A DNA stretch of 64,000 nt. Origin: Gemmatimonadaceae bacterium (lineage in GTDB: Bacteria; Gemmatimonadota; Gemmatimonadetes; Gemmatimonadales; Gemmatimonadaceae). The stretch is from NCBI GenBank assembly GCA_036003045.1, contig DASYSS010000037.1:1-64000 (forward strand), in the 5' to 3' direction. Shown piece after piece: positions 24,039-33,650 of this stretch (positions are counted from its first letter, which is position 1; each line of letters begins with the position of its first letter). The notes below the pieces were generated by a model that worked only from the letters and a program-made list of their open reading frames with translations, had not been told where the DNA came from and searched no databases. The position numbers were made by a program, and so were the translations under genes.

Positions 24039-25391
24039 ATGCCTTTTCTTGCCCGCCTGCGCCGGCCGGGCATCCGCAAAGCGGGTGCGGCCGCGCTGAC
24101 GGTCGGCCTCGTGGCGTTGTTCGCCGCGTGTGGCCAGAACCATCCCGATTCGATCTTTCATCAGCGGACGGACGTCAATCGGGACGTCGATTTCCTTTTC
24201 AGAATTCTGATCTGGGCCGGGAGCATCGTCTTCGTCCTCGTCGAAGCGATTCTCGTCTACACCCTCGTCAAGTATCGCAAGCGTCCGGGTCAGGCCGAGC
24301 CGGAACACGTGCACGGCAACACGGCGCTGGAAATCACCTGGACCGTCGTCCCGCTCCTGATCCTGGTGATCATCGGCATTCCGACGATAACGACGATCTT
24401 CAAGACGCAGGCGCCGGCTCGGTCCGACGCGCTCCAGGTCGAGGTCATCGGCCACCAGTGGTGGTGGGAGTTCCGGTATCCGCAGTACAACGTCGTCACG
24501 GCGAACGAGGTGTATCTGCCGCTCGGGCGGACGGTCAATTTCAGCCTGCGATCCGCGGACGTCATCCACTCGTTCTGGGTGCCGGCGCTCTCCGGAAAGC
24601 GCGACGTGATGCCGGTCGTGGCGCACGCGGTCACCGATCACACGAACTACCTGTGGTACACGCCCGATTCGACGGCCGCCGCCGCGTTCAACGGCGCGTG
24701 CGTCGAGTATTGCGGCGCGAGCCACGCGAACATGCGGTTCAAGGCGTTCGTGGTGAACCCTGCCGATTTCGACAGCTGGGCGAAGCATCAAGCGGAGCCG
24801 GCAGCCGGCTCGCAGCCTCCCGCTCCGACGATTCCGGCCACGCCGGCGCCGGGCGCGACTCCGCCAGCGACCAAGGCAGCCGCCGGCGCGCCCTCCGCGA
24901 ATGCGGCAACGGCCAATGCCGCCGCCCCGCAGCCCACGGCGCCGACGCAAGTGCTCCAGGCGGGGTTCATCTCGTTCCCGCGCGAGCAGATTCCGCCGGA
25001 GGGGGTGCCGCAGACGCCGATCCCCGCCGGTCTCACGTTCGACGACAATCTGCTCGGCAAAGGTGACGCGGCGAACGGCGCGAAGCTGATGGTCGGCGCC
25101 GGCACGTGCCTCGGTTGCCACATGATCAATGGCGTGCCGTCGATGGTCGGCGTGATCGGTCCGAACCTCACTCACATCGCGACTCGGACGACGATCGCCG
25201 CGGGACTCTATCCGAACGACCCGCAGCACCTCGCGCGGTGGATCAAGAACGCCGAAGCGATGAAGCCGGGCTCGATCATGCCGGTGCTCGGGGCGGGCCA
25301 GTATGACCCGCGGATGAAGACGATGTCGCTGGTCAAGCTGAGCGACCAGCAGATCGCCGACATCGTCGCGTATCTCCAAACTCTGAAATAA
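24039..25391 (+). CDS. ctaC: Cytochrome c oxidase subunit II with fused cytochrome c (caa3 type)
   Basis: The 450-residue protein starts with a lipoprotein signal (LFAAC, Cys31) and has two TM helices (about 55-80 and 95-118). The CuA cupredoxin domain has HQWWWEFRYP, HSFWVP and the CuA ligand motif CVEYCGASHANM. A Pro/Ala-rich linker (about residues 255-320) leads to a cytochrome c domain with haem motif CLGCH and a Met-rich C-terminal part. Such fusion marks caa3 oxidases, where the attached cytochrome delivers electrons to CuA. ATG 24039 is used; the longer frame would add non-homologous residues. It is the first gene of the operon. Confidence 0.95.
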   Translation: MPFLARLRRPGIRKAGAAALTVGLVALFAACGQNHPDSIFHQRTDVNRDVDFLFRILIWAGSIVFVLVEAILVYTLVKYRKRPGQAEPEHVHGNTALEITWTVVPLLILVIIGIPTITTIFKTQAPARSDALQVEVIGHQWWWEFRYPQYNVVTANEVYLPLGRTVNFSLRSADVIHSFWVPALSGKRDVMPVVAHAVTDHTNYLWYTPDSTAAAAFNGACVEYCGASHANMRFKAFVVNPADFDSWAKHQAEPAAGSQPPAPTIPATPAPGATPPATKAAAGAPSANAATANAAAPQPTAPTQVLQAGFISFPREQIPPEGVPQTPIPAGLTFDDNLLGKGDAANGAKLMVGAGTCLGCHMINGVPSMVGVIGPNLTHIATRTTIAAGLYPNDPQHLARWIKNAEAMKPGSIMPVLGAGQYDPRMKTMSLVKLSDQQIADIVAYLQTLK

Positions 25392-25420
25392 CGAACGCGG
25401 AACTCGGAGGCATAGAGGAA

Positions 25421-27418
25421 ATGGCAACCGCCGCCGTCAGCCCAGCCTACGCTCACGCCGGAGAGGCGTCGAAGAGCGGTCTCTGGAGCTGGCTCACCAC
25501 CGTCGATCACAAGCGGATCGGCGCGCTTTACATGTACACCGCGCTCGCCTGGTTCGGCGTCGGCGGCCTCGAAGCGTTGATCATGCGCTGGCAGCTGAAG
25601 GGACCGAACGGCACGGCGGTGTCGGCCGAGACGTTCAACCAGCTGTTCACGATGCACGGCACGACGATGATCTTCCTCGTCGTCATGCCGCTGTCGGCGG
25701 CGTTCTTCAACTTCCTGATCCCGCTGCAGATCGGCGCGCGCGACGTCGCGTTTCCGCGGCTCAACGCGTTCAGCTACTGGGTGTACCTGTTCGGCTCGTT
25801 GTTCATGAATTCGTCGTGGCTGTTCGGCATGGCGCCGAACGGCGGCTGGTTCGGCTACGCGCCGCTCACGACGATGGCGTACTCGCCCGGCCTGAACATC
25901 GACTTCTGGATGCTCGGCCTCCAGATCCTCGGCGTGTCGTCGCTCGCCGCGGCGTTCAACTTCATCACGACGATCATCAACATGCGCGCGCCGGGAATGA
26001 ACCTGATGCGCATGCCGATGTTCACGTGGATGGCGTTCGTCGTGCAGTTCCTGCTCGTGCTGGCGTTCCCCGTCATCACGATCGCGCTCGTCTTCCTGCA
26101 GTTCGACCGGTTCTTCGGGACGAACTTCTACACGATGCAGGCGGGCGCCGACCCGCTCCTCTGGCAGCACCTGTTCTGGATCTTCGGGCATCCGGAGGTC
26201 TACATCCTGATCCTGCCGGCGTTCGGTCTGGTGTCCGAGATCCTGCCGACGTTCAGCCGCAAGCCGATCTTTGGGTATCCGGTCATGGTGTATTCCGGAA
26301 TCCTGATCGCGTTCCTCGGCTTCGGCGTGTGGGCGCACCATATGTTCGCGGTCGGCATGGGTCCGATCCCGGATTCCGTGTTCGCGATTACGACCATGCT
26401 GATCGCCATTCCGACGGGCGTGAAGATCTTCAACTGGATCTTCACGATGTGGGGCGGCAACCTGCGCTTCACGGTGGCGATGAAGTACGCGATCTCGCTG
26501 GTCGGCTTGTTCGTGATCGGCGGGATCTCGGGCGTGATGCACGCGTCGCCGCCGGCCGACCTGCAGCAGACCGACACCTACTTCATCGTCGCGCACTTCC
26601 ACTACGTGCTCGTCGCCGGTTCGATGATGGGTCTCTCGGGCGGGATCTACTACTACTTCCCGAAGATCACCGGCCGGATGATGAGCGAGAAGATCGGCAA
26701 CTGGCAGTTCTGGCTGACGTTCATCGGCGTCAACCTGACGTTCATGCCAATGCACTGGTCGGGTCTGTACGGGATGCCGCGGCGCATCTATCGCTACGAC
26801 GCCGGACAGGGTTGGGAAATTTTCAACCTGTTGGCCACGATCGGCGCGTTCATCCAGCTGGCCGCGGCGCTCATCGGCGTTTATAACATCCTCAAGAGCC
26901 GCAAGAGCGGCGAGCTCGCCGGGAACGATCCGTGGGGCGGTGGCACGCTCGAGTGGTCGATCCCGTCGCCGCCGCCGGAATACAACTTCGCCACGATCCC
27001 GACCGTGACGTCGCGCTATCCGCTGTGGGACGTCAAGGCGCCCGGGCTCGTCGCCGAGGTGCCGCACAGCCGGCACGGCGACGAACGCAGCGACATCGAG
27101 GTGGCCGGCCGACGTGTGGGGTCGATGCACGACCACATGAGCGCCGGAACGCCGGAAGGCGGCGTCAATCCGAACGCCAAGCAGGCGTCGACGAAGGTCT
27201 CGCTCAAGACGGCCGAAGAGCTGGGGATTCCGATTCCCTACCCGACGATCAAGCCGCTCTTCGTCGCGCTCTTCATGACGTTGATGTTCGGCAGCCTCGT
27301 GCTGATCCACGAGAACATGACGCGGGAAGCGATCATCGGCGTGATCGTGTGCGCCTCCACGATGACCGCGTTCCTCTACTCGTGGCTGACCGCTCCCCTC
27401 GAACCCCATCACGCGTGA
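25421..27418 (+). CDS. ctaD: Cytochrome c oxidase subunit I
   Basis: The catalytic haem-copper subunit, 665 residues. Visible ligands and channel residues include TMHGTTM (low-spin haem His), GHPEVYILILP (CuB His, cross-linked Tyr and the D-channel Glu of A1-type oxidases), WAHHMF (CuB His pair) and DTYFIVAHFHYVL (haem a3 and haem a His). After the 12 core helices (to about residue 500) comes a roughly 90-residue hydrophilic stretch and then two further TM helices (about 605-655). Such an extension is known from Bacillus-type CtaD, where the two helices correspond to the first helices of subunit III. AGG precedes the ATG at proper spacing. Confidence 0.96.
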   Translation: MATAAVSPAYAHAGEASKSGLWSWLTTVDHKRIGALYMYTALAWFGVGGLEALIMRWQLKGPNGTAVSAETFNQLFTMHGTTMIFLVVMPLSAAFFNFLIPLQIGARDVAFPRLNAFSYWVYLFGSLFMNSSWLFGMAPNGGWFGYAPLTTMAYSPGLNIDFWMLGLQILGVSSLAAAFNFITTIINMRAPGMNLMRMPMFTWMAFVVQFLLVLAFPVITIALVFLQFDRFFGTNFYTMQAGADPLLWQHLFWIFGHPEVYILILPAFGLVSEILPTFSRKPIFGYPVMVYSGILIAFLGFGVWAHHMFAVGMGPIPDSVFAITTMLIAIPTGVKIFNWIFTMWGGNLRFTVAMKYAISLVGLFVIGGISGVMHASPPADLQQTDTYFIVAHFHYVLVAGSMMGLSGGIYYYFPKITGRMMSEKIGNWQFWLTFIGVNLTFMPMHWSGLYGMPRRIYRYDAGQGWEIFNLLATIGAFIQLAAALIGVYNILKSRKSGELAGNDPWGGGTLEWSIPSPPPEYNFATIPTVTSRYPLWDVKAPGLVAEVPHSRHGDERSDIEVAGRRVGSMHDHMSAGTPEGGVNPNAKQASTKVSLKTAEELGIPIPYPTIKPLFVALFMTLMFGSLVLIHENMTREAIIGVIVCASTMTAFLYSWLTAPLEPHHA

Positions 27419-27458
27419 CGCGCTTCCGCCGCGCCGCCGATTCGACCTGAACTCACAC

Positions 27459-28112
27459 ATGGCCACTGCCGTCGCTACTCACGCGCATCCGCCGACCAGC
27501 ACCGGGCTCGATCACCGCAAGATCGCGATCTGGGCGTTCATCGGATCCGAGTGCATGCTGTTCGCGTCGCTCATCTCGACGTACCTGATCTACAAGGGCC
27601 GCAGCATCGTCGGGCCGTTCCCGCACGAGGCGTGCGATCCGCCGCGCTGCGCGACGCATCTGAACGCGATCCTCAACATCCCGGTGACCTCGCAGTCGAC
27701 GTTCGTGCTGCTCATGTCGTCGCTGTTCATGGTGCTCGCGCTCGAGGCCGTGGAGAACAAGGGCAAACCGGGCTACTCGGGCATCCGCGGATCGTCCAAG
27801 TTCTGGCTGATGGCCACCGCCATCGCCGGCGCCACGTTCCTCGGCTACCAGGCGTTCGAGTTCACGTCGTTCGTGCACGAAGGGCTGACGATCCGCACCA
27901 ACTTGTTCGGCTCGTCGTTCTTCACGCTCACCGGTTTCCACGGCGCGCACGTGACGGCCGGCGTGCTGTGGCTGCTCACGCTGTTCGCGATCGACGTCAG
28001 GCGCGGGCTCGGACCGAAGGACGCGCTCCTCGTCGACATCTCGGCGCTGTATTGGCACTTCGTCGACGTCGTCTGGATCGCGATCTTCACTCTCGTCTAT
28101 CTCATCAAATAG
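27459..28112 (+). CDS. ctaE: Cytochrome c oxidase subunit III
   Basis: A 217-residue membrane protein with about five TM helices and subunit III signatures (GSECMLFASLISTYLIYKG, LTGFHGAHVTAGVLWLL, YWHFVDVVWIAIF). It stabilises subunit I and its oxygen and proton pathways. The length and five helices match the short form that pairs with an extended CtaD, rather than the seven-helix mitochondrial form. It starts 40 bases after ctaD and is followed by the subunit IV gene 18 bases later. Confidence 0.94.
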   Translation: MATAVATHAHPPTSTGLDHRKIAIWAFIGSECMLFASLISTYLIYKGRSIVGPFPHEACDPPRCATHLNAILNIPVTSQSTFVLLMSSLFMVLALEAVENKGKPGYSGIRGSSKFWLMATAIAGATFLGYQAFEFTSFVHEGLTIRTNLFGSSFFTLTGFHGAHVTAGVLWLLTLFAIDVRRGLGPKDALLVDISALYWHFVDVVWIAIFTLVYLIK

Positions 28113-28130
28113 GGCGCGCCGGAGATTCAC

Positions 28131-28481
28131 ATGTCCAACGACGACACGTTCACCCACACCAACGCCGACGTCGACGTCCACGCGATGGGCGAGGTGCACG
28201 AGCACCCGACGTGGAAGGAATACAAGTGGGTAGCGCTCATCCTCACGGTCATCACGATCGCCGAGGTGTGGGTCTACTACACGCCGTTCTCGAAGACGCC
28301 GCTGTTCGTCCCCACGCTGCTCATCATGTCGGTCGCCAAGTTCACGATCGTCGTGATGTTCTACATGCACCTCAAGTACGACCACAAGATTTTCCGCGCG
28401 CTGTTCACCGGCCCGCTGACGATCGCGATGGCCACGCTCATTTCGCTGCTCTTCCTCTTCGCGAAGTTCTCGGGCAAGTAA
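28131..28481 (+). CDS. ctaF: Cytochrome c oxidase subunit IV (CtaF-like)
   Basis: The 116-residue protein has a His/Asp-rich N-terminal segment (about 25 residues, including several HxH-like pairs) and three TM helices, the last two flanking FYMHLKYDHKIFR. This matches the bacterial COX4 (prokaryotic subunit IV) family that completes caa3 and bo3 oxidases. It is not itself catalytic; it helps assembly and stability of the CuB site. It lies in the middle of the oxidase operon, with a C9 run in the short gap after it. Confidence 0.88.
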   Translation: MSNDDTFTHTNADVDVHAMGEVHEHPTWKEYKWVALILTVITIAEVWVYYTPFSKTPLFVPTLLIMSVAKFTIVVMFYMHLKYDHKIFRALFTGPLTIAMATLISLLFLFAKFSGK

Positions 28482-28510
28482 GCCCCCCCCCGAGGCAGGA
28501 CGATGGTCGG

Positions 28511-29359
28511 ATGACGATGTCTTTCCCGATAGCCGCGCTCCTTCACGTCGGGGCGCGGCTTTCTCTCAAGAGCTTCTCGGTGCACCCGAGCACGGTCGTC
28601 GGCATCGCCGGGTTGGCGATCGTCTACGAATGGGCCGCGCGCCGCTACGTATCGCCCGGCTCCATGCAGCAGCCGCGCCGACTGGCTTTTCACGGCGCGC
28701 TCGCCGTGATGTTCTTTTCGCTGAACGGCTGGCTGCACGACCTGAGCGATTCGTATCTGTTCAGCGCGCACATGGTGCAGCATCTGATGCTCGCGCTGGT
28801 CGTCGCGCCGTTGATGCTGATGGGCGTGACCGGCGAGATGCTCCGCCCGGCCCTCGGAGTCCGCGGCGTCGGCGCCGCGGCGCGATGGCTCACCAAACCC
28901 ACCCGCTGCTTCGCGCTCTTCAACGTCGTCCTCGCCGGATGGCACCTGCCACCGCTCTACAACTACGCGCTGGCGCACCACCCGGTGCACATCTTCCAGC
29001 ATTTGATGTTTCTGGCGGCGTCCGTGATAATGTGGTGGCCGGTTCTCAGCCCGCTACCGGAGCTGCCGCGGCTCAGTTACCCCGGCCAGATGCTCTACCT
29101 GTTCCTGATGAGCATCCCAATGGCGATCGTGTCGGTGTACATCGCCTACGCCGATTCGGTGCTGTATCCGCTCTACGCGTCCGCGCCGCGCGTCTGGGGG
29201 ATCACACCGATGAGCGACCAAATGATCGGCGGGCTCATCATGTGGATCCCAGGGGGACTCTTCTTCTACTCCGTCATCTCGGTGGTGTTTTTCCGCTGGC
29301 AGCAGCGAGATGGTGTGGAGAGTCGGGCGGGAGCGCAGGTCGACTGGCACACGGCCTGA
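28511..29359 (+). CDS. ctaG: CtaG-like (caa3-type) oxidase assembly membrane protein
   Basis: A 282-residue protein with about seven TM helices. His-rich motifs near helix ends (SAHMVQHLMLALVVAPLML, HHPVHIFQHLMF) match the caa3_CtaG family. Bacillus CtaG is needed to form active caa3 oxidase, probably through copper delivery or CuB assembly. The start ATG 28511 is preceded by AGGA and lies 30 bases after the subunit IV stop. The position at the end of the oxidase operon supports the assignment. Confidence 0.88.
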   Translation: MTMSFPIAALLHVGARLSLKSFSVHPSTVVGIAGLAIVYEWAARRYVSPGSMQQPRRLAFHGALAVMFFSLNGWLHDLSDSYLFSAHMVQHLMLALVVAPLMLMGVTGEMLRPALGVRGVGAAARWLTKPTRCFALFNVVLAGWHLPPLYNYALAHHPVHIFQHLMFLAASVIMWWPVLSPLPELPRLSYPGQMLYLFLMSIPMAIVSVYIAYADSVLYPLYASAPRVWGITPMSDQMIGGLIMWIPGGLFFYSVISVVFFRWQQRDGVESRAGAQVDWHTA

Positions 29360-29492
29360 TTCGCTAGAATCCGAGGCTATGAAGGGCTCTTTCCCGATAC
29401 CTCGGTGGTAGGATACTAGTCTGTAGTGATGGGTCTCACGCGCTCACGCGCCTGGCGGCTCGCTTCGCATTCCTTCCAACAGGACGGTGCAC

Positions 29493-30821
29493 GTGGCCAC
29501 GACCGTTCAGCCGCCCCCATCCACAAAAACCACGTCCGAGCGCGATAACCGTCCGGCTTCCCAAGAGCCGCCCGGAGGGCAGAGCGCGCGCGCACCCGAG
29601 AAGTCCCGGACGGCGAAGGCGGCTCGCGAGCGGCTGCTGTCGCTCGACGTGTTCCGCGGTCTTACCATCGCGGGGATGCTCCTCGTGAACGACCCCGGCA
29701 CGTGGAGCGCGATCTATCCGCCGCTCGAGCATGCGGCGTGGAACGGCTGGACGCCGACCGATCTCATCTTCCCGTTCTTCCTGTTCATCGTCGGCGTCAC
29801 GACGCACCTCTCGCTGACATCGCGACGGGTGCGCGGCGACGACGATGCGGCGATCCGCCGCCAAATCATTCGGCGCGGCCTACTCATCTTTCTGATCGGC
29901 TTCCTGATCAACGGTTCCCCGTTCTTTACGTGGGGTCAGGTCGACGGCATCGCCGACCCGACGTTCCTGCAGCGCGTCGTCGACCGCCTGTACCACTGGC
30001 GAATCATGGGCGTGCTGCAGCGCATCGGGTTGGCGTACATGGTGGGCGCGCTGCTCACGCAGAACCGAACGGTGAAGCGGCAGATCATCACGATCGGCGT
30101 GCTCCTGTTCGGTTACTGGGCGGTGATGACTCTCATCCCGGTACCGGACAGCGGCGTGATGGGCTATCTCACGCTCAACGACGGGCCGCGGACGATGGCG
30201 GCGTGGTGGGACCGCTTCTTCCTCGACTGGTCTCGATTCGGGCTCGGCAATCACACGTGGGTGAACAGCCTGACCTGGGACCCGGAGGGAATTCTCTCCA
30301 CTCTCCCGGCGATCGCGACCGCGATGCTCGGCAACCTGGCGGGACAGTGGATCGGGACGAAGCGGCCGCTAGTGGACCGGCTCAACGGACTCTTCGGCGC
30401 CGGCGCGCTCGGGATGATGGTCGGGCTCGTCTGGAACTGGGTCTTCGCGATCAATAAGAGCATCTGGACCAGTTCCTACGTAGTGTTCACCGCCGGCATG
30501 GCCTGCGTTTCGCTCGCCACGATCATGTGGCTCGTCGATGTGAATGGCCTGAAGCGATGGACGAAACCGTTCGTCATATACGGCATGAATCCGATGGTGG
30601 CGTTCGCCGGGTCCGCCCTGGTGGCACGCTTCATCTATTCAGTGATCTACGTGAACTACCAGGGCAAGTCGGTGCCGCTCGAGACGGCGATCTACCAAGT
30701 GGCGTTCGCCTCTTGGCTCTCGCCGGTGAATGCGTCGTTGGCTTTCGCGATCACGTTCGTCCTGATGTTTTACGCGCTGCTCTACGTGCTCTACCGAAAG
30801 CAAATCTTCTTCAAGGTCTAA
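29493..30821 (+). CDS. DUF5009/NagX-like heparan-alpha-glucosaminide N-acetyltransferase-type membrane protein
   Basis: The protein has about 442 residues. After a hydrophilic Pro/Ser/Arg-rich N-terminus (about 45 residues) comes [21 protein letters not shown], the signature of this acyltransferase-like family. Then come about ten TM helices, including [17 protein letters not shown] and [19 protein letters not shown]. Family members resemble lysosomal HGSNAT, which moves acetyl groups across a membrane onto amino sugars; in bacteria they are linked to GlcNAc or peptidoglycan sugar use. GTG 29493 is preferred (AGGA eight bases upstream); GTG 29487 is the alternative. The downstream D,D-carboxypeptidase gene fits a wall-recycling context. 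Confidence 0.82.
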   Translation: MATTVQPPPSTKTTSERDNRPASQEPPGGQSARAPEKSRTAKAARERLLSLDVFRGLTIAGMLLVNDPGTWSAIYPPLEHAAWNGWTPTDLIFPFFLFIVGVTTHLSLTSRRVRGDDDAAIRRQIIRRGLLIFLIGFLINGSPFFTWGQVDGIADPTFLQRVVDRLYHWRIMGVLQRIGLAYMVGALLTQNRTVKRQIITIGVLLFGYWAVMTLIPVPDSGVMGYLTLNDGPRTMAAWWDRFFLDWSRFGLGNHTWVNSLTWDPEGILSTLPAIATAMLGNLAGQWIGTKRPLVDRLNGLFGAGALGMMVGLVWNWVFAINKSIWTSSYVVFTAGMACVSLATIMWLVDVNGLKRWTKPFVIYGMNPMVAFAGSALVARFIYSVIYVNYQGKSVPLETAIYQVAFASWLSPVNASLAFAITFVLMFYALLYVLYRKQIFFKV

Positions 30822-30852
30822 TGCCCGACTCTCGATCTCCGGCGGCGTGTCG

Positions 30853-32412
30853 ATGCAATTGGTGAAGCGAATCGTGCTCGCGGCTGCCGTAGTCGCCGCG
30901 GGCCTGCCGTACGCCGCGGAAGCGCAGACCGGATCGGTGGGATCGTCGTCGTTCGCCGCCATCACGGCGGCGCCGTCGACCAAGAAGTCGAAGCGAGCGG
31001 CGAAGCCATCCGCGAAAAAGCCCTCGAAGCCGGCGTGGACGGCGACCGTCGGCAGCGACCAGTTGGCCTCCGCCGTCGCCAATTCGCTGGCCAGCCACAC
31101 TCGCGGCGGCACGTGGGGAGCGATCATCGTGTCGCTCACGAAAGGCGACACGCTCTTCTCGCAGAACGCCGATGCGATGCTTCAGCCGGCGTCGACGCTC
31201 AAGATGTACACGTCGGCGGTCGCGCTCGACCGGTTCGGACCCGACTTCCGCTTCAAGACGCCGGTGCTTCGCGACGCGCCCGTCGAGAGCGATGGCTCGG
31301 TCGGCGGAAACCTGTACCTGCGCGGCGTCGGCGATCCGTCGCTCAGCACACGCTTCTGGCACGACCAGAATCCGATGGACGCGCTCGCGGCCGAGATCGC
31401 GTCGGCCGGCATCAAGCACATCCGCGGCGATCTCGTCGGCGACGCGACCGCGTTCGACGACAAACTCGTTCCCGAAGGATGGAAGACCAGTTACCTCGGC
31501 GCGTCGTACGCTGCGCGCGTGTCGGCGCTTTCGCTGAACGAGAATCTCGTGTGGGTCGCCGTGGAACCGAGCGGCGGCAAGGCCGTCGTGACCCTCGAGC
31601 CGGCGACCACGACGATCCCCGTCGAGAACAACGTTCGCGTGGTGGGCGGCAGCGGCGGACGGATCAGCGCCGTGCGGCAGAACGACGGATCGATCAGCGT
31701 GCGCGGAACGATCGGCTCGCGTTCCGGCCCGCTCAAATACTCGCTCGTCGTGGACAATCCGCCGCTCTTCGTGGTCGGCGCGCTGCGCGCGTCGCTTCGG
31801 AAGCAGGGAATCACCGTCGACGGACAGACTCGGTTGGGCGCCACGCCCGACGGCGCCGTCGAGGTCGCGGCGATCGCCTCTCCGCCGCTCGGCCAGATCA
31901 TCGGCGAGATGGACCGCGAGAGCATCAACGTGGTCGCCGAGCTTCTTTTCCGCGCCGCGGCGCACTCGGCGACGAATCAGCCCGGCTCAGCCGAGACGGG
32001 GCTCACGAATCTTCGCGAGTTCATGACGCGAAAGGTCGGGATCAACGGATCGGTGGTGGACGTGTCGGACGGCAGCGGCCTCTCGCTACTCGACCACGTC
32101 ACGCCGCGCTCGATGGTCGACCTTCTCTCGTACGCGCACCGCGCGGATTGGGGCCCCGTGTTCCACGCGGCGCTGCCCGTCGACGGCGAGTCGGGCACGC
32201 TCAAGCGGCGCGCGCGCGGGACGCCGGCGCGAGGAAACCTCCACGCGAAAACCGGCACGACGAACACCGTCGCCGCGCTTGGCGGTTTCGTGACGGCCAA
32301 GAACGGCGAGGTGCTGGCCTTCTCGCTGATCTACAACGGCGCCGATCGCTGGAACGCGAAGACGGCGATGGACCAGATCGGCGCGACGATGGCGGAGTTC
32401 GTGAGGAAGTAG
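30853..32412 (+). CDS. dacB: D-alanyl-D-alanine carboxypeptidase/endopeptidase (PBP4, S13 family)
   Basis: The 519-residue periplasmic enzyme has a signal peptide (ending AEA) and a Lys/Pro-rich linker. All three penicillin-binding motifs are present: SxxK in PASTLKMYTS (about Ser114), SxN in ESINVVAELL (about 357) and KTG in HAKTGTTN (about 466). The large insertion between the first and second motifs is typical of S13/PBP4 proteins, which remove terminal D-Ala and cut peptide cross-links. ATG 30853 follows GGCGG by seven bases; GTG 30847 is possible. It sits 31 bases downstream of the acyltransferase-like gene. Confidence 0.92.
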   Translation: MQLVKRIVLAAAVVAAGLPYAAEAQTGSVGSSSFAAITAAPSTKKSKRAAKPSAKKPSKPAWTATVGSDQLASAVANSLASHTRGGTWGAIIVSLTKGDTLFSQNADAMLQPASTLKMYTSAVALDRFGPDFRFKTPVLRDAPVESDGSVGGNLYLRGVGDPSLSTRFWHDQNPMDALAAEIASAGIKHIRGDLVGDATAFDDKLVPEGWKTSYLGASYAARVSALSLNENLVWVAVEPSGGKAVVTLEPATTTIPVENNVRVVGGSGGRISAVRQNDGSISVRGTIGSRSGPLKYSLVVDNPPLFVVGALRASLRKQGITVDGQTRLGATPDGAVEVAAIASPPLGQIIGEMDRESINVVAELLFRAAAHSATNQPGSAETGLTNLREFMTRKVGINGSVVDVSDGSGLSLLDHVTPRSMVDLLSYAHRADWGPVFHAALPVDGESGTLKRRARGTPARGNLHAKTGTTNTVAALGGFVTAKNGEVLAFSLIYNGADRWNAKTAMDQIGATMAEFVRK

Positions 32413-32448
32413 GCCGGTGGGCCGCTTGGCCGGTACACCCGTGACCGG

Positions 32449-33588
32449 TCAGGACTCCTTGATCTCGACTCCGCGCTTTCGTAGCTCGCTGATGTAGGTC
32501 GTCGCGGGGACGCATTCGTCGGGCGTGCACACGCCGGGAGGCGTGATCTGTCCGCGCACCTGCATCAATCCCGTGATCGACAGCGAGTAGCCCGTGGTGC
32601 GCATCATCGCGCTCACGCCGCGCTTCTCGTCGTAGCGATCGACGAGCTCGAACGACTTGCTCGCCTTCGTGCCATTGTTGGAGCCGCTCACCACGACTCG
32701 TAATGCGACGAGGTCGTGCCCCTTCGGCTTGGTGAGCTTCGGCTGGACGACGGCGATAAACGCATCGCGCGGGGAGATCCGTACGCCTTTCACCTCCACC
32801 GGCTCGGTGTCGAGCAGCCCGAGCGAGCGGATGTTCTCCATGATCTGCGCGTGTCCGGGGTAGCGGAGCGTCTTGTACTCCATCGCGGGGATCTTCCCCT
32901 CGTACCGGAAGGCCATCGTCGACAGTCCGCCGGCCGTGTGAAAGGCCTCGAGCTCGCCGACCTGATCGAACCTCACCGGCTCGCGCTCCGAGAGCGCCTT
33001 CACCTGCGTGCGCTTGCCGTTCCGCAGCACCCAGGAGAGCGTCGTGTAGTAGTCGAGCGCTCCCTCGAGGGAGTACACGAGCATGTAGTTGAGCGGCGGC
33101 TCCGGATGCTGGGGAAGCCCGCCGACGAAGATCTTCACCGAGTCCACGTGGTCGAGCTGCTCGATGCCGTGCTGCGCCAGGATGTTCACCATCCCCGGGG
33201 CGAGACCGCAGTCGGGGACGACGGTGACGCGCTTTTCCTTGGCGTAGGTGTCGAGCTCTTTTTGCTTGAACACGATCTCGGTGTTGCCGCCCAGATCGCA
33301 GAAATGCACACCGGCCTCGACCGCGAGGCGCGCCATGTCGTAGTTGAAGTAGTAGGGAATCGCGCTCATTACCGCGTCGCACTGTCGCATCGCGCCGATA
33401 ACGGCTGCGTGGTCACGTACGTCGAGCGTCGTCGGGAGAAGCCGCGGTCCCGAAAAGGGCGCGAGAAACTCAGGCAAATGCCCGGTGTGGTGGTCTGCGA
33501 GGCGAACCTCTTTGACGTCGGGATCCTGAAGCAGGTCGTACGCGCAGGCCGAACCCTGTAGCCCTGCGCCCAGCACGAGCATTCGCAT
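32449..33588 (-). CDS. Saccharopine dehydrogenase-family oxidoreductase (lysine 6-dehydrogenase-like)
   Basis: A 379-residue soluble protein with an N-terminal Rossmann fold (VLGAGLQGSACAYDLL, a GxGxxG dinucleotide site) and the saccharopine-dehydrogenase C-terminal region (CDLGGNTEIV, PDCGLAPGMVNILA, TLRYPGHAQIMENIRSLG). This arrangement fits lysine 6-dehydrogenase or related amino-acid dehydrogenases rather than the larger saccharopine reductase; substrate specificity cannot be settled by eye. It faces the dacB gene tail to tail with a 36-base gap rich in GGCCGG repeats. Confidence 0.82.
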   Translation of the reverse strand: MRMLVLGAGLQGSACAYDLLQDPDVKEVRLADHHTGHLPEFLAPFSGPRLLPTTLDVRDHAAVIGAMRQCDAVMSAIPYYFNYDMARLAVEAGVHFCDLGGNTEIVFKQKELDTYAKEKRVTVVPDCGLAPGMVNILAQHGIEQLDHVDSVKIFVGGLPQHPEPPLNYMLVYSLEGALDYYTTLSWVLRNGKRTQVKALSEREPVRFDQVGELEAFHTAGGLSTMAFRYEGKIPAMEYKTLRYPGHAQIMENIRSLGLLDTEPVEVKGVRISPRDAFIAVVQPKLTKPKGHDLVALRVVVSGSNNGTKASKSFELVDRYDEKRGVSAMMRTTGYSLSITGLMQVRGQITPPGVCTPDECVPATTYISELRKRGVEIKES

Positions 33589-33650
33589 CGTCGAGGAAAG
33601 CTCCGTTTGAATCGGGATTGGGGGGGGAGGGACAGAAAGCTAACGCGCCC

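Noticed and set aside
25208-27466. 752-codon minus-strand frame opposite ctaD
   Set aside because: Arg/His-rich composition and no domain logic; it is a GC-rich shadow of the cytochrome oxidase gene on the other strand.
28485-28493. C9 run between the subunit IV and ctaG genes
   Set aside because: Intergenic, so slippage would not change a protein; it could only alter spacing to the ctaG start.
29371-29405. Possible hairpin CCGAGG/CCTCGG before the acyltransferase-like gene
   Set aside because: Short, loosely paired and not followed by a T-run; not called as a terminator.
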